Assembly (NCBI GenBank): GCA_002239085.1
Contig: MPNP01000011.1
Location: 1 to 52,669 of the forward strand
From: Rhodobacteraceae bacterium bin131
Lineage (GTDB): Bacteria; Pseudomonadota; Alphaproteobacteria; Rhodobacterales; Rhodobacteraceae
Reading direction: 5' to 3'
Length of the DNA stretch: 52,669 nt
Position 1 is the stretch's first letter. Every line of letters starts with the position of its first letter. The translations under genes and the position numbers were made by a program. The notes beneath the pieces were generated by a model, which saw nothing but the letters and a program-made list of their open reading frames with translations, did not search any database and was not told the origin of the DNA. Positions 21,043 through 32,248 of this stretch are shown piece by piece.

Positions 21043-24000
21043 TTACGGAAGTGAAACAGACTCTGAATCTTTACCAGAAGCGCCTTTTTCACCTTCTAAA
21101 TTATTGAGGTCAACAAAGAATTGCTCATTTTGATCCTGATTCTCAAGTAACGCAACGCGATCATCTTCCTCTTTAGCGAGTCGTTTAATGTCGCCTGCCG
21201 CATCACCCGTACCAGCAGGAATAAGCCGCCCTACAATCACATTCTCTTTAAGTCCGGAAAGTTTATCGACCCGACCACGCACCGCAGCATCGGTCAGTAC
21301 CTTCGGTGTCTCCTGGAAAGAGGCCGCAGAAATAAATGATGTTGTTCCTAATGCAGCACGCGTAATGCCTAGAATGATAGGGATTGATTGAGCTTCTTTT
21401 TCACCTCTGCTTCTCGCCCCTTCATTGATTTTTTTCAGCTCTGAGCTTTCAACAACTTCGCCCTCTACCAAAACTGTGTCACCAGGATCAGTGATACGAG
21501 ATTTTTTGAGCATTTGACGCATGATGACTTCAATGTGCTTATCGTTAATTTTAACACCTTGCATCTGATAAACTTCTTGAACGCCTTCAATCATATGGCG
21601 TGCCAGCTCACCAAGGCCCTTTGATTGAAGAACATCTTGGGGCGAGGGTGTTCCGTCAACAATCGGGTCACCGCGTTCAACGCGATCCCCATTATGGACT
21701 TCAAGTGGCAATCCTTTGGGAATTTTGTACTTGGGACCATAATCAATCGATTTGTCGTCTGGTTCAATATGAAGAATGCGTGTGTTTTTGTACTCGCGTT
21801 CAAATCGAACGGTTCCACTTATCTCCGCGAGAACAGCAGGTTCTTTCGGGTTACGAGCCTCAAAGAGATCCCCCACTCGGGGCAAACCACCCGTAATCTC
21901 TTTGGTTTGTGCCGTTCGCTTGATTGAACGCACTAATTCATCTCCCACGGCAACTTTGGTACCATCTTTAATACGAATAGTTGCCCCAATTGATAATTCA
22001 TAAAAGGCAATGTTGCCATTTTCAAGCTCAATGGGATTCCCTGTAACCTCATCAACCAAAAGAAGCCCTGGCTTAAGTTTGTCACGTTCGCGCCCCAAGA
22101 TCTCAGGTATATCTTGTCCGCTTTGAAGACGGGTAACTGTATCGGACTCGAAAAGCTGAATATTGCTCTTGACCAATTGCCCATTCTTAACTTTCAGTAC
22201 TGAATTAACGGGAACATAATGGATAGCAACTTCTTGACCCTGGTCATTCACGATAGTCATGTGCATGTTATTGGATAGGACAATGGTTTCATTGGCGTCA
22301 TTGACTGACAACTCTGCTCCCTCAAACCAAACACGTCCTTGTTTGTCCGTTGTTGACGAACGCTGAGTGTTGGGTATAAGTCGATCTGGCTTTTTACCAC
22401 CGCCGGCATCATTAACTTCTTCCTCAGTCATACCAACTTCTTCAATTGTCCTTCGTGTGGTTGTCGTACCATGAATCAAATCAATAAACCTGACTAACCC
22501 GGCGCGCTCGGCGTATAACGAAGTTGTAATGGAGTCCCACTCAAACAATGGTGTCTCGCGCTTTACTTTTTGTCCATCTTTGACTTTGAGCATTGAGCCA
22601 TACGGAACTTTATAGGGGCGTTTTGAGGCTCCGTTGACGTTCTCAACCAATAAGCGCATTGACCGCCCGACAACTATGGTTCGGCCAAGAGAATCTTTGA
22701 TTGTTTTAGCATTCTCAAATTTAACAATTCCATCGTGGATAGCTGGAATAGATGATTGCTCATCGGTTTTTTGTGCAATCCCGCCAATGTGGAATGTCCG
22801 CATCGTGAGCTGAGTCCCCGGTTCACCAATGGATTGGGCGGCAATAATGCCTACGGCTTCACCCACATTAACCAGTGTTCCCCGTGCGAGATCACGACCA
22901 TAACACAGAGCACAAACACCATCATCTGATTTACAGGTGAGTGGCGACCTGATCAATACACTTTGTATTTCCAGTTCTTCAATCGCTTGTGCTGTGGCTT
23001 CGGAAATGAGCTCATCTTTTTTGGCGATAATTTCGCCAGTGGAACTATTCACAATATCCTCAGCGAGGACACGACCCGCCAAACGATCACCGAGGTTAAC
23101 GACAATGCTTCCGTCACGTATCGTTGGTTCAACCCGAATGCCTCTGTCTTGCTCTGATTCAAAGGCCGCAACGTCAAGGCCTGCATGACAATCATGTTCG
23201 CGAACAATGCAATTTTGGGCCACATCCACTAATTTTCGTGTCAGATATCCAGCTGTGGCTGTTTTCAATGCCGTATCAGCAAGACCTTTGCGAGAGCCAT
23301 GAGCAGAATTAAAGTACTCGGCAACATTGAGCCCTTCCTTAAAATTGGAAATAATCGGTGTCTCAATGATTTCACCAGTTCCTTTAGTAATTAAACCCCG
23401 CATACCTGCGAGCTGTTTCATTTGGTCCCTGGAACCCCGCGCACCGGAGTGAGTCATCATATAAATTGAGTTGCGTTCTTGTTCGACTCCTTCAACGAAA
23501 CGACTCGATTCAATGGCGTTTTCCATCTTGGTTTGAATTTGGTTAGTGCACGCCAACCAAGCATCAATGGTCATCCGATTGCGTTCACTTTCGTTAAGTA
23601 GCCCCTTCTGATAAAGATCGGTAAACTCACCGACCCGGCGGCGAGTTTCCTCCACAATCTTGGTTTTGTCGGTAGGAACCATCATGTCATTTTTACAAAA
23701 CGAAATACCGGCATTACAGGCTTCTTTAAAGCCGATTTCCATTATGTGGTCACAAAAAATGACAGACTCTTTTTGTCCGCAGTATCTGTAAACAGTATCA
23801 ATCACTTCTTGAACTTCTTTTTTACGAAGTTCGCGATTAAGTAAACTGAATGGAACGTTTGCGTTTAAGGGTAAATGTGACCCCATCAGCAAACGGCCAG
23901 GAGTGGTATCATACCGTTTATAAACGACTTCTCCATCATGGCTCAGTTCTTTTACACGAGCTATAATCTGGGCATGTTTGTGAACAAGTTCACTTGCAAT

Positions 24001-25620
24001 CGCGAGTTCAACTTCGTCAGCAGAAGAAAATATCATCCCTTCACCTTTCATCCCCTTGCGCATTAAACTGGTATAATAAAGACCCAAAACCATATCCTGC
24101 GAGGGAACAATGATCGGCGTCCCGTTGGCTGGGGACAAGACGTTGTTGGTTGACATCATGAGGACCCGAGCTTCAAGCTGAGCTTCAAGCGATAAGGGAA
24201 CATGAACAGCCATCTGATCGCCATCAAAGTCAGCATTGAATGCCGAACAGACAAGAGGATGCAGCTGGATAGCCTTTCCTTCAATCATGACGGGTTCAAA
24301 TGCTTGAATTCCCAAGCGGTGAAGTGTCGGAGCACGGTTGAGAAGTACGGGATGCTCACGAATAACATCATCAAGAATACTCCAAATGATATCCACTTCA
24401 TTGGATACCAACTTACGCGATTGTTTGACATTGGCTGAATGACCACCCTCCTGCAACTTAGCAAAGATAAAGGGTTTGAACAGTTCCTTAGCCATTTTCT
24501 TAGGAAGACCACATTGGTGGAGTTTTAACTCGGGACCAGTAACGATCACTGAACGACCGGAAAAATCAACCCGCTTTCCTAAGAGGTTCTGGCGGAAGCG
24601 ACCTTGCTTGCCTTTGAGCATATCACTTAATGATTTTAAAGGACGCTTATTCGCGGTGTTGGTAATGATTTTACCACGCCGTCCGTTGTCAAACAAAGCA
24701 TCAACTGCTTCCTGAAGCATTCGCTTTTCATTACGAATAATCAACTCTGGCGCTCGTAACTCAATCAACCGGCTCAAGCGATTATTTCGATTGATAACCC
24801 GCCGATAAAGATCATTCAAGTCGGAGGTCGCAAAACGACCCCCATCCAGAGGTACCAAGGGTCTAAGTTCTGGTGGAATAACCGGGAGAACAGTGAGAAT
24901 CATCCATTCGGGTTTATTATCCGATTCAATGAAGTGATCAACGATTTTTAGGCGCTTCTTGATATCGGTTTTACGTTGCACGCTGTTGGTCGCTTTTAAC
25001 TCGCTACGAAGAGATTCTTGCTCAAAATCAAGATCAAGATTGCTAAGTAATTCCTTAATGGCCTCGGCACCAATAGATGCACTAAATGCTTCTTCACCAT
25101 ATTTGTCTTTAGCTTCATGCAATTCGGCTTCAGAAATTAATTGCTTCTCTCGAAAGCTGCTTAGACCAGGGTCAGTGATAACAAATTGCTCGAAATAAAG
25201 AACACTCTCCAAATCTTTGAGTTTCATATCAAGGAGAATACCAATCTTGCTTGGGAGCAGCTTAAGAAACCAGATATGGGCAACCGGAGCCGCCAGCATA
25301 ATGTGCCCCATGCGTTCCCGTCGAACTTTCTGAAGGGTAACTTCTACACCACACTTTTCACAAGTAATGCCACGAAATTTAACCCGCTTATACTTCCCAC
25401 ACAGGCATTCGAAATCTCTAACTGGACCAAAAATCTTGGCACAAAAAAGCCCATCTCGTTCGGGCTTAAAAGTCCGATAATTGATGGTTTCAGGCTTTTT
25501 TACTTCACCTTCTGACCACGCGATAATCCGATCCGGTGAAGCCAATGAAATTTTGATTTCATCAAAACTATCGGGAATTTCCCCGGGTTTGAGTTGCGGG
25601 AGAGATAAATTAAACGGCAT
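21043..25620 (-). CDS. rpoC: DNA-directed RNA polymerase beta' subunit with enlarged SI3
   Basis: The catalytic subunit of RNA polymerase. The active-site loop NADFDGDQM is at 462-470 with the three Mg-binding aspartates. The N-terminal zinc site is C72, C74, C87, C90 and the second is C811, C896, C903, C906. Bridge helix and trigger loop ([20 protein letters not shown] to MRTFHIGG, about 920-947) are intact. The length is 1525, against 1407 in E. coli. Most of the excess is in the trigger-loop insertion SI3 (about 948-1238), where a unit of about 48 residues occurs twice (986-1033 and 1117-1164) plus a third related barrel at 1205-1233. It overlaps the rpoB end by 11 bases, with AAGGAAG upstream. 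Confidence 0.98.
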   Translation of the reverse strand: MPFNLSLPQLKPGEIPDSFDEIKISLASPDRIIAWSEGEVKKPETINYRTFKPERDGLFCAKIFGPVRDFECLCGKYKRVKFRGITCEKCGVEVTLQKVRRERMGHIMLAAPVAHIWFLKLLPSKIGILLDMKLKDLESVLYFEQFVITDPGLSSFREKQLISEAELHEAKDKYGEEAFSASIGAEAIKELLSNLDLDFEQESLRSELKATNSVQRKTDIKKRLKIVDHFIESDNKPEWMILTVLPVIPPELRPLVPLDGGRFATSDLNDLYRRVINRNNRLSRLIELRAPELIIRNEKRMLQEAVDALFDNGRRGKIITNTANKRPLKSLSDMLKGKQGRFRQNLLGKRVDFSGRSVIVTGPELKLHQCGLPKKMAKELFKPFIFAKLQEGGHSANVKQSRKLVSNEVDIIWSILDDVIREHPVLLNRAPTLHRLGIQAFEPVMIEGKAIQLHPLVCSAFNADFDGDQMAVHVPLSLEAQLEARVLMMSTNNVLSPANGTPIIVPSQDMVLGLYYTSLMRKGMKGEGMIFSSADEVELAIASELVHKHAQIIARVKELSHDGEVVYKRYDTTPGRLLMGSHLPLNANVPFSLLNRELRKKEVQEVIDTVYRYCGQKESVIFCDHIMEIGFKEACNAGISFCKNDMMVPTDKTKIVEETRRRVGEFTDLYQKGLLNESERNRMTIDAWLACTNQIQTKMENAIESSRFVEGVEQERNSIYMMTHSGARGSRDQMKQLAGMRGLITKGTGEIIETPIISNFKEGLNVAEYFNSAHGSRKGLADTALKTATAGYLTRKLVDVAQNCIVREHDCHAGLDVAAFESEQDRGIRVEPTIRDGSIVVNLGDRLAGRVLAEDIVNSSTGEIIAKKDELISEATAQAIEELEIQSVLIRSPLTCKSDDGVCALCYGRDLARGTLVNVGEAVGIIAAQSIGEPGTQLTMRTFHIGGIAQKTDEQSSIPAIHDGIVKFENAKTIKDSLGRTIVVGRSMRLLVENVNGASKRPYKVPYGSMLKVKDGQKVKRETPLFEWDSITTSLYAERAGLVRFIDLIHGTTTTRRTIEEVGMTEEEVNDAGGGKKPDRLIPNTQRSSTTDKQGRVWFEGAELSVNDANETIVLSNNMHMTIVNDQGQEVAIHYVPVNSVLKVKNGQLVKSNIQLFESDTVTRLQSGQDIPEILGRERDKLKPGLLLVDEVTGNPIELENGNIAFYELSIGATIRIKDGTKVAVGDELVRSIKRTAQTKEITGGLPRVGDLFEARNPKEPAVLAEISGTVRFEREYKNTRILHIEPDDKSIDYGPKYKIPKGLPLEVHNGDRVERGDPIVDGTPSPQDVLQSKGLGELARHMIEGVQEVYQMQGVKINDKHIEVIMRQMLKKSRITDPGDTVLVEGEVVESSELKKINEGARSRGEKEAQSIPIILGITRAALGTTSFISAASFQETPKVLTDAAVRGRVDKLSGLKENVIVGRLIPAGTGDAAGDIKRLAKEEDDRVALLENQDQNEQFFVDLNNLEGEKGASGKDSESVSLP
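21907..22779 (-). repeat. Coding repeat: extra sandwich-barrel units in RpoC SI3
   Basis: Codes for beta' residues about 948-1238. The segment [16 protein letters not shown] (from about 1005) is clearly similar to [16 protein letters not shown] (from about 1136), with matching flanks (LFEWDSIT and LFESDTVT). A third, more distant copy is [20 protein letters not shown] (1211-1230). E. coli SI3 has only two barrel-like units, so one unit looks added by duplication. Confidence 0.8.
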
Positions 25621-28600
25621 GTTCTTCCTTTTGAGTGATTTTTTTCTTGGGAGTGAATTGACGAAAATCGATGTTAAGACCTAGTCCTCGTACTTCTTTA
25701 ATCAACACATTGAAACTTTCTGGAATCCCAGAGGTGAATTCATTTTCACCTTTGACGATGGCGTTGTAAATTTTGGTTCGACCCGTAACGTCATCGGCTT
25801 TGACGGTCAACATTTCTTGCAGGATATGGGCAGCACCATAGGCTTCGAGAGCCCATACTTCCATCTCGCCAAACCGCTGTCCACCAAACTGTGCTTTTCC
25901 ACCAAGGGGTTGTTGGGTTACGAGGCTGTAGGGACCAATGGAGCGAGCATGGATTTTATCGTCCACAAGATGGTGCAACTTAAGCATGTATTTGATACCG
26001 ACAGTAATGGGTCGCGCAAACCTATCACCGGTAATTCCGTCGTAAAGCACCGATTGGCCAGAGGTGTCAAACCCTGCACGCAAAAGTGCGTCATCAATAT
26101 CTGCTTCTTTAGCACCATCAAATACAGGAGTGGCTATGGGAATTCCAGAAGTCACCTTTCGAGCTGAAGAAACAAGGTCTTCTTCATCAAGATTTTGTAA
26201 TTCCTCATTATACATTTCTTCGCCATAGGCATGCTTCATGGCTTCCTTAACTTTGCTCATACGCTCGGGGTCTTCAGGTTGTTGATCATAGTGTTTCAGA
26301 GCATCGTCAATTGTTTTACCCAAGCCTCGAGAAGCCCATCCCATGTGCGTTTCAAGAATTTGTCCAACATTCATACGCGAGGGAACGCCGAGAGGATTCA
26401 GTACGATATCAACAGGGGTTCCATCTTCAAGGAAGGGCATATCTTCAATCGGAACGACTTTGGATACCACACCCTTATTGCCGTGTCGACCAGCCATTTT
26501 ATCACCGGCCTGAAGTTTTCTTTTCACGGCGATAAATACTTTAACGACTTTCAATACTCCTGGTGGAAGGTCATCCCCGCGGTTTACTTTTTCGACTTTG
26601 TCATCATAACGGGTTTTTAAAGCATCTCTTTGCTGCTGATATTGTCGTTCCAGCTCTTCAACTTTTTTTGCCGTTTTATCATCCTTGAGGGCAATTTTCC
26701 ACCATTTATGGTCATCAATCTCGCGAAGATGCTCTGATGTAATTTTAACCCCTTTCTTAAGCGATTCCTGACCCTTTAAAACGACTTTGCCCAAGAGTAT
26801 ATCATACAACCGACTATAGATTGTTCGTCGTAAAATCGCCTGCTCATCTTCATATTCACGCTTCAGTCGAAAAATTTCTTCATTTCCAATCTGGAGACTA
26901 CGGTGGTCTTTCTCGGTACCATGGCGATTAAAGACTCTTACCTCAACAACGGTACCAAAGTCACCGGGTGGTAATTTGAGTGAGGTATCACGAACATCGG
27001 AAGCTTTTTCACCAAAAATCGCTCGCAAAAGTTTTTCTTCTGGGGTGATTGGTGTTTCGCCTTTGGGAGTAATTTTACCCACTAAAATGTCGCCACTTTT
27101 TACATCAGAGCCTACATAAATTATCCCTGCTTCATCAAGTTTTCGTAAAGATTCATCGCTGGCATTTGGTATATCTCGCGTGATCTCTTCAGGACCAAGT
27201 TTGGTGTCTCGTGCTTGTATTGAATGTTCTTCAATGTGAACCGAGGTAAAGATATCATCCCTGACAATGCGTTCGGAAACCAAGATCGAATCTTCAAAGT
27301 TGTAACCATTCCAAGGCATAAAAGCCACTAAGATATTCCGTCCGAGAGCAAGTTCGCCTAAATCAGTTGAAGGTCCATCGGCTATCACATCACCTTTGGC
27401 AACAATATCGCCCACTTGAACCAAGGGGCGTTGGTTAATACAGGTATTCTGATTAGAACGTTGGAACTTGTGCAAGCGATACGTATCAACACCGGGGTCA
27501 GTGAGATCTTTGTCCGTGGCACTAATAACAATGCGAGTGGCATCAACATGGTCAACTATTCCGGCCCGTGAGGCAACAATCGCGGCACCTGAATCTTCAG
27601 CCACCTGTACTTCAATACCGGTACCAACGTATGGAGCCTCTGACTTCAAAAGCGGGACCGCCTGGCGCTGCATATTTGAGCCCATCAACGCACGGTTGGC
27701 GTCGTCATTTTCAAGAAAGGGAATGAGTGAAGCACCAACCGAAACCAGTTGCATTGGTGATACGTCAATCATATCAACAGTTTCTTTTAGGGATAATTTG
27801 AATTCCCCCTCAATTCGCGTGGAAACGAGGTTATTGATAAAACGCTTGTTTTGGTCAATGCGTGAGTTGGCTTGGGCGATTACGAGTTTTGTTTCATCAG
27901 TCGCCGAAACGTATTTGTATTTATCCGTGACTTGACCATTCTCAACAATGCGATAAGGAGTTTCTAAAAACCCATACTTATTAATCTTTGAATATGTCGC
28001 CAACGAGGTTATCAGACCGATATTCTGACCCTCAGGAGTTTCCACCGGGCAAATCCGGCCATAATGGGTGGGATGAACATCACGCACTTCAAAACCGGCT
28101 CGTTCACGGGTGAGACCACCTGGACCAAGAGCTGATAAGCGCCGTTTGTGAGTAATTTCTGAAAGTGGATTGGTCTGGTCCATAAACTGGGAAAGCTGGG
28201 ATGATCCAAAAAATTCACGAATCGATCCAGACAAAGGCCGTGGATTAACCAAATCCTGAGGCATTTTCTTATCGATTTCAACGTTCCCCATCCGCTCAAC
28301 AATAGATTTTGCCATTCGGACCAATCCGATGCGACATTGATTTTCCATCAATTCACCGACTGAGCGAACCCGGCGATTACCAAGATGGTCAATATCATCA
28401 ACGTCGCCTTGCCTATCGCGCAACTCAACTAAATAAATGAGGCTTTTGATAATATCTTCCCGCTGAAGAGTCCGAACGGATTCATCAATATTAAGTTTTA
28501 GGCGGTCGTTTAACTTAGCACGTCCAACGATGGACAAGTCATAACGTTCGGGTTCGTTGAATATCTGATCAAATAACTTCTTAGCATTTTCTAAAGTGGG

Positions 28601-30868
28601 TGGTTCACCGGGGCGAATACTGCGATAGATTTCAATTAAGCTTTCGCTCCGACTGTCACGCTTGTTGCATCGATCATGATACATGGTATCTCGGATGTAG
28701 GGTCCGACCGAGGAGTAATCGATATCCAAGAGTGGAATTTCATCGATTCCGTGTTCAATAATTGTTTGAATCAACCCATCACAAGGAGTTCCGTTTTCAT
28801 TCAATTTTCCGGTGAGTTCATCACCCGCTTCGGCAAGAACAACCCCCGTTTCTGGATTAATTATATCTTTGGCAACAAATTTGCCAACAATCCGATCTGA
28901 AGGTAAAGAAACTTGCAAATTCTTTGTTGCCAAACTTTTTGCAAGCTTGCTGGTAATTCGGGTGCCAATCTCAATAACTTTCTCACCTGTTGTGGCATCA
29001 AAAACCTTTTCTTCAGTGTTTTTGCCGATAACTTTCTCAAACTTGAACGGTGAGATCCAACTGATTTCTTCGGGGACAAAATTTACTGCTGTTTCTCCCT
29101 GACCAATGGCCAAGCAAATAGGCATACTATACCCTTGCAATACCGCATTTTCCGCATTTTCCTCATCGTTCACTTCTAATTCGTTTTCCTCTTGTGCCGC
29201 CCGAATTAATTTCTCTTTCTCGCGATTAAGGGTTACTTCTAAAGAAATGAGTTGAAACAGGAGCTGGTCGAGGTTAAGCTCTTGTGTATGATCTTCGGTG
29301 TGGATCCCTAGATTTTTGACGGCATTCAAATTGATTTCAGTGTTAGCATGGTGTAATTTACCGGTATCAGGGTTAAGAATTGTGAAGCTTGGTACCCGAA
29401 AACGCCAAACTTTTTTCAAGAACGTAAGATTAAGCTTACGACCAGATTCGGCTACTTCAACGTTTCCTGGAGACGTATCGACCAGAACCGGGTGATTTGA
29501 GTTGTCAGTGTCAGATTGATTAGCCAGAAAATCGTTGATATCTCCTTTGCTAGGGTCAAAGACATATAGGACTGGCTTGGCAACTGTTGCATCTTCTTTC
29601 CGCGGGTCTGGAGCGTAATAGTTGAGGATATGATTGAGGGGAATGAGAAGCCAAGAATCATTAGGGTAAGCCTCAATCTTACGATGTTTAGCGGGTGTCA
29701 GTTTTAGACCACCCTTGGCAATTTTTTCGTTGGAAAAGGCGTCCACGATATCAAAGTGAGGCGTAACCCGACTCCACCGGCTCGGGACTAATTCTTCCAT
29801 TATGTACTGACCATCAGTCGTGAGACGTCGGCTTTCAGGATTTGAACCAGCCCGAAATTCACTTTCTAAATAATCAAGATAGGGTTTATCGAGCTCATCA
29901 GATTCTTGTGCTTTTTCAAGGGCTAAATTCAGACTCGAGTTTTCTCCCCCACTATGGAAAATGTGTAATTTACCATTTAGGCATCCGGCTTGCAGGTCTT
30001 TCAGCTGCTTGGCAGTGATTTTTTTACCAGCCATAGCGAGTATTTCACCAGTTTCAGGTGCAACGAGGTCAAAATTAGGTGTCGCCCCGTTCCAGTTTTC
30101 AGGGTTAAAGTTAAACTCCCATCGAGCTGGTGTCCTGTTTATAGTAAATACGGTGTGGTCATAAAAAGCATCCATGATGCCTTCCTGGTCCATACCAAGG
30201 GCAAACAACAAATTGGTTACTGGAAATTTTCGCTTTCTGTCAACACGAGCATTAATGAGTTCTAGGTCACCATGGATTTTATCTTTTTTCAAGCCGAATT
30301 CAAATTCAAGCCATGAACCACGGCTCGGTAAAATTTGACATGTGTAAAGTCGTTTGCCAGAGGTATGAGATGTATGACTGTAAAACAAACCAGGCGAACG
30401 ATGCAATTGGGACACCACGACACGTTCATTACCAAGAATTATAAACGTTCCGTTATCGGTCATAAGGGGAATATCGCCCATGTAGACCTTCTGTTCCTTA
30501 CTGTTCCGAAAGAAACGAGCACCAGTATCGTTATCAATATCAAAGACATTGAGCAATAGTTTAACCCGCAAGGATGAGGCATAGGTCATGTCACGCTGAT
30601 GACACTCCTCAACATCAAATTTAGGTTTTTCAAATTCGTAGCTTTCAAAGTGTAACTCAGCTAATCCTGATGGGTCGCTAATGGGAAACACGGAAGTAAA
30701 AACTCCTTGTAAACCAATACCCTCTTGGTGTTCTGTCCCATCACCAGAATTCAGGAACCAATCATATGATTGCTTTTGAATTTCAATGAGATTAGGAAGT
30801 GGCGCAACTGATTTAATTTTTTGATAGGAACGTCTGTATCGCCGACCACCTGACTTAACCTGCTTCAT
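25610..30868 (-). CDS. rpoB: DNA-directed RNA polymerase beta subunit with greatly enlarged SI1
   Basis: Core RNA polymerase subunit of about 1752 residues, against 1342 in E. coli. The ATG at 30868 is chosen, with AAGG eight bases upstream; a TTG seven codons earlier extends the ORF. The rifampicin region [20 protein letters not shown] (from residue 888) is intact, with D897, H907 and S912 matching the sensitive residues D516, H526 and S531. N518 is replaced by Thr899. This region lies 381 residues further along than in E. coli, so nearly all the excess is upstream, in the lobe insertion SI1/beta-i4 (about 254-715). Catalytic-region blocks such as [16 protein letters not shown] and the C-terminal [16 protein letters not shown] are normal. 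The frame is unbroken and there is no intein signature. Confidence 0.98.
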   Translation of the reverse strand: MKQVKSGGRRYRRSYQKIKSVAPLPNLIEIQKQSYDWFLNSGDGTEHQEGIGLQGVFTSVFPISDPSGLAELHFESYEFEKPKFDVEECHQRDMTYASSLRVKLLLNVFDIDNDTGARFFRNSKEQKVYMGDIPLMTDNGTFIILGNERVVVSQLHRSPGLFYSHTSHTSGKRLYTCQILPSRGSWLEFEFGLKKDKIHGDLELINARVDRKRKFPVTNLLFALGMDQEGIMDAFYDHTVFTINRTPARWEFNFNPENWNGATPNFDLVAPETGEILAMAGKKITAKQLKDLQAGCLNGKLHIFHSGGENSSLNLALEKAQESDELDKPYLDYLESEFRAGSNPESRRLTTDGQYIMEELVPSRWSRVTPHFDIVDAFSNEKIAKGGLKLTPAKHRKIEAYPNDSWLLIPLNHILNYYAPDPRKEDATVAKPVLYVFDPSKGDINDFLANQSDTDNSNHPVLVDTSPGNVEVAESGRKLNLTFLKKVWRFRVPSFTILNPDTGKLHHANTEINLNAVKNLGIHTEDHTQELNLDQLLFQLISLEVTLNREKEKLIRAAQEENELEVNDEENAENAVLQGYSMPICLAIGQGETAVNFVPEEISWISPFKFEKVIGKNTEEKVFDATTGEKVIEIGTRITSKLAKSLATKNLQVSLPSDRIVGKFVAKDIINPETGVVLAEAGDELTGKLNENGTPCDGLIQTIIEHGIDEIPLLDIDYSSVGPYIRDTMYHDRCNKRDSRSESLIEIYRSIRPGEPPTLENAKKLFDQIFNEPERYDLSIVGRAKLNDRLKLNIDESVRTLQREDIIKSLIYLVELRDRQGDVDDIDHLGNRRVRSVGELMENQCRIGLVRMAKSIVERMGNVEIDKKMPQDLVNPRPLSGSIREFFGSSQLSQFMDQTNPLSEITHKRRLSALGPGGLTRERAGFEVRDVHPTHYGRICPVETPEGQNIGLITSLATYSKINKYGFLETPYRIVENGQVTDKYKYVSATDETKLVIAQANSRIDQNKRFINNLVSTRIEGEFKLSLKETVDMIDVSPMQLVSVGASLIPFLENDDANRALMGSNMQRQAVPLLKSEAPYVGTGIEVQVAEDSGAAIVASRAGIVDHVDATRIVISATDKDLTDPGVDTYRLHKFQRSNQNTCINQRPLVQVGDIVAKGDVIADGPSTDLGELALGRNILVAFMPWNGYNFEDSILVSERIVRDDIFTSVHIEEHSIQARDTKLGPEEITRDIPNASDESLRKLDEAGIIYVGSDVKSGDILVGKITPKGETPITPEEKLLRAIFGEKASDVRDTSLKLPPGDFGTVVEVRVFNRHGTEKDHRSLQIGNEEIFRLKREYEDEQAILRRTIYSRLYDILLGKVVLKGQESLKKGVKITSEHLREIDDHKWWKIALKDDKTAKKVEELERQYQQQRDALKTRYDDKVEKVNRGDDLPPGVLKVVKVFIAVKRKLQAGDKMAGRHGNKGVVSKVVPIEDMPFLEDGTPVDIVLNPLGVPSRMNVGQILETHMGWASRGLGKTIDDALKHYDQQPEDPERMSKVKEAMKHAYGEEMYNEELQNLDEEDLVSSARKVTSGIPIATPVFDGAKEADIDDALLRAGFDTSGQSVLYDGITGDRFARPITVGIKYMLKLHHLVDDKIHARSIGPYSLVTQQPLGGKAQFGGQRFGEMEVWALEAYGAAHILQEMLTVKADDVTGRTKIYNAIVKGENEFTSGIPESFNVLIKEVRGLGLNIDFRQFTPKKKITQKEEHAV
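28724..30109 (-). repeat. Coding repeat: tandemly expanded SI1/beta-i4 in RpoB
   Basis: Codes for beta residues about 254-715 (ATG numbering). A larger unit recurs: [20 protein letters not shown] near 254, [20 protein letters not shown] near 360 and [20 protein letters not shown] near 597. Within and around these a hairpin motif of about 22 residues (D-x-x-T-G-x6-G-x-x-I/L-T/N) can be read at about 270, 376, 464, 499, 624 and 671. E. coli has it twice. Residues about 535-578 between copies look helical and highly acidic (possible coiled coil). Confidence 0.82.
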
Positions 30869-30902
30869 AAAGTTTACCTTTGTTAGCAATCAATTACGAA
30901 GA

Positions 30903-30981
30903 GGGAGAATCACTCCCCCGCAAACCATTAGTGGGTGCGTGGCACCCATCTGACCAGAAATCGCAGGAGCGACTTCTGGCC
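30903..30981 (-). promoter_or_regulatory. Three hairpins in the rplL-rpoB gap (attenuator/processing region)
   Basis: The 161-base gap between rplL and rpoB folds into three successive stems. In transcript order these are a 13-bp stem with two G-U pairs (30952-30981, 4-base loop), a perfect 7-bp stem TGGGTGC/GCACCCA (30932-30948) and a 5-bp stem GGGAG/CTCCC (30903-30917). In E. coli this gap holds a partial terminator and an RNase III site that set the ratio of L7/L12 to polymerase, and a similar role is inferred. There is no strong U tract. The first stem also resembles dispersed extragenic palindromes. Confidence 0.6.
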
Positions 30982-31029
30982 GAAAGTTTATATTCCGCCC
31001 TCGGGCAAAGCCTCTGAGCCAGCTGAAAT

Positions 31030-31416
31030 CTAATTAATTTCGACTTCAGCTCCGAGTCCCTCAAGTTTTGCTTTAATTTCTTCAGCTTCTTCTTTTGATA
31101 TACCTTCTTTAACCGGTTTTCCGCCTGCTTCGACAAAAGCTTTAGCTTCTTTGAGGCCGAGACTTGTTAAGGAACGAACCTCTTTGATAACAGCAACTTT
31201 TTGCCCACCGGCAGCTTTAAGGATGACATCAAATTCCGTTTGTTCCTCGGCTTCCTCGGCTCCTTCATCACCACCAGTGGCTGGGCCACTAACGGCCACG
31301 GCAGCTCCAACGGCTGGTTCGATTCCATACTTATCTTTGAGGATAGTTTTTAATTCTTGGGCTTCCAATAAAGTTAGACCAACAATTTGTTCAGCAAGAT
31401 TTTCTAAGTTAGACAT
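31030..31416 (-). CDS. rplL: 50S ribosomal protein L7/L12
   Basis: A 128-residue acidic stalk protein that recruits translation GTPases. It has the N-terminal dimerisation domain ([19 protein letters not shown]), an Ala/Gly/Glu-rich hinge around 37-58 and the C-terminal domain with [20 protein letters not shown]. The C-terminal factor-binding surface is intact. It is 66 bases after rplJ. Confidence 0.97.
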   Translation of the reverse strand: MSNLENLAEQIVGLTLLEAQELKTILKDKYGIEPAVGAAVAVSGPATGGDEGAEEAEEQTEFDVILKAAGGQKVAVIKEVRSLTSLGLKEAKAFVEAGGKPVKEGISKEEAEEIKAKLEGLGAEVEIN

Positions 31417-31470
31417 AGTTAAGATTCCATTTCGTTTATTGTGTCTCAGTGCACCATTGTCATTCAGTAC

Positions 31471-31486
31471 CTGATAAAGTTATCAG
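31471..31486 (-). promoter_or_regulatory. Hairpin across the rplJ stop codon
   Basis: CTGATAA and TTATCAG form a perfect 7-bp inverted repeat with a 2-base centre, so a realistic stem is about 6 bp. It spans the rplJ stop and lies 55 bases before rplL. It could help separate rplJ and rplL expression, since L7/L12 is made in excess of L10. The function is inferred from position only. Confidence 0.4.
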
Positions 31487-31998
31487 ACAGCCTCTTGTTC
31501 ACTCAAAGTTTCCAAAAGGGATGCAAGGGATGAAGCCGGAGAGCCAATTGCTGCTGCCAGATTGGCCGCCGGGGAACCGATACAACTCACCACTGAAGCG
31601 AGTAGTTCGTCCCGCGATGGCATATTCGCAACCGCTTTGACACCACTAGGGTCAAGGACCGCTTTGTCCATAATGCCGCCAACAATCTCAAAGTGATCGC
31701 TTTTTTTAGCAAAGCGATCCGCAATTTTTGCCGCAGAGACCGGATCCTCGGAATAGGCAAGGACGGTCATTCCATTGAGAAGTGATTCAATTCCTTCTGC
31801 GGGTGATCCTTGAATGGCAATTTTGGACAGGCGATTCTTAGCAACCCTCACATATCCGCCAGCTTCACGCATCTCGCCACGGAAAGATTCCATTTCTGAC
31901 ACGCTCATCCCTTCGTACTTGGCGACAACAATAACACCTGAGCTCTCGAAGATATGGCCGATTTCAGCGACCACTTGTTCTTTTCGGGCTCTATCCAC
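31483..31998 (-). CDS. rplJ: 50S ribosomal protein L10
   Basis: A 171-residue stalk base protein that binds L7/L12 dimers through its C-terminal helix ([19 protein letters not shown]). The N-terminal RNA-binding block is [19 protein letters not shown] with YRVAKNRL-like [10 protein letters not shown] start at the GTG at 31998: GGAG lies seven bases upstream and family members begin MDRA. The ORF extends 22 codons upstream through hairpin sequence and is not likely translated. Leader structures suggest autoregulation by L10. Confidence 0.96.
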   Translation of the reverse strand: MDRARKEQVVAEIGHIFESSGVIVVAKYEGMSVSEMESFRGEMREAGGYVRVAKNRLSKIAIQGSPAEGIESLLNGMTVLAYSEDPVSAAKIADRFAKKSDHFEIVGGIMDKAVLDPSGVKAVANMPSRDELLASVVSCIGSPAANLAAAIGSPASSLASLLETLSEQEAV

Positions 31999-32248
31999 AG
32001 TATTGCTCCAAGTTATGGAAAGAAAATTCTTTCCGGTTAAAATTAACCAAGCAAAGCTTGGCATTTGTTGTCCTTGACGTCAGGAACGAACGGTTTCTCC
32101 TCACGTGCAACTCACGCGAAATGAATCCATCATTTTCCATCTCAGGCAGGATTTCCAAGCACAGATTGTTGTGCAATACCCACCGTCTCGGACGGCTCCA
32201 CAGCTGTTTCCAACTGAGGCTTCCAGTCTTCAATGAAGACCATGAAAC
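31999..32248 (-). promoter_or_regulatory. rplJ leader: L10-type leader RNA and three abutting hairpins
   Basis: A 250-base gap inside an otherwise tight operon. A hairpin GCCGUC-CGA-GACGGU (32182-32196) followed by GGGUAUUGCA resembles the element to which L10-L12 binds in proteobacterial L10 leaders. Closer to rplJ, three perfect stems touch each other: CCAAGC-UUU-GCUUGG (32047-32061), GGUUAA-UU-UUAACC (32035-32048) and GGAAAGAA-UU-UUCUUUCC (32017-32034). They share or abut their ends and stop 18 bases before the GTG. L10 control is established for the family; the role of the triple hairpin is inference. Confidence 0.6.

Noticed and set aside
28724-30109. Intein or in-frame mobile insertion in rpoB
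   Set aside because: No intein splice residues or endonuclease blocks were seen. The extra sequence resembles the existing SI1 hairpins instead.
31999-32064. 22-codon upstream extension of L10
   Set aside because: It is made of hairpin sequence, and the GTG at 31998 has a GGAG at the right distance and gives the family N-terminus.
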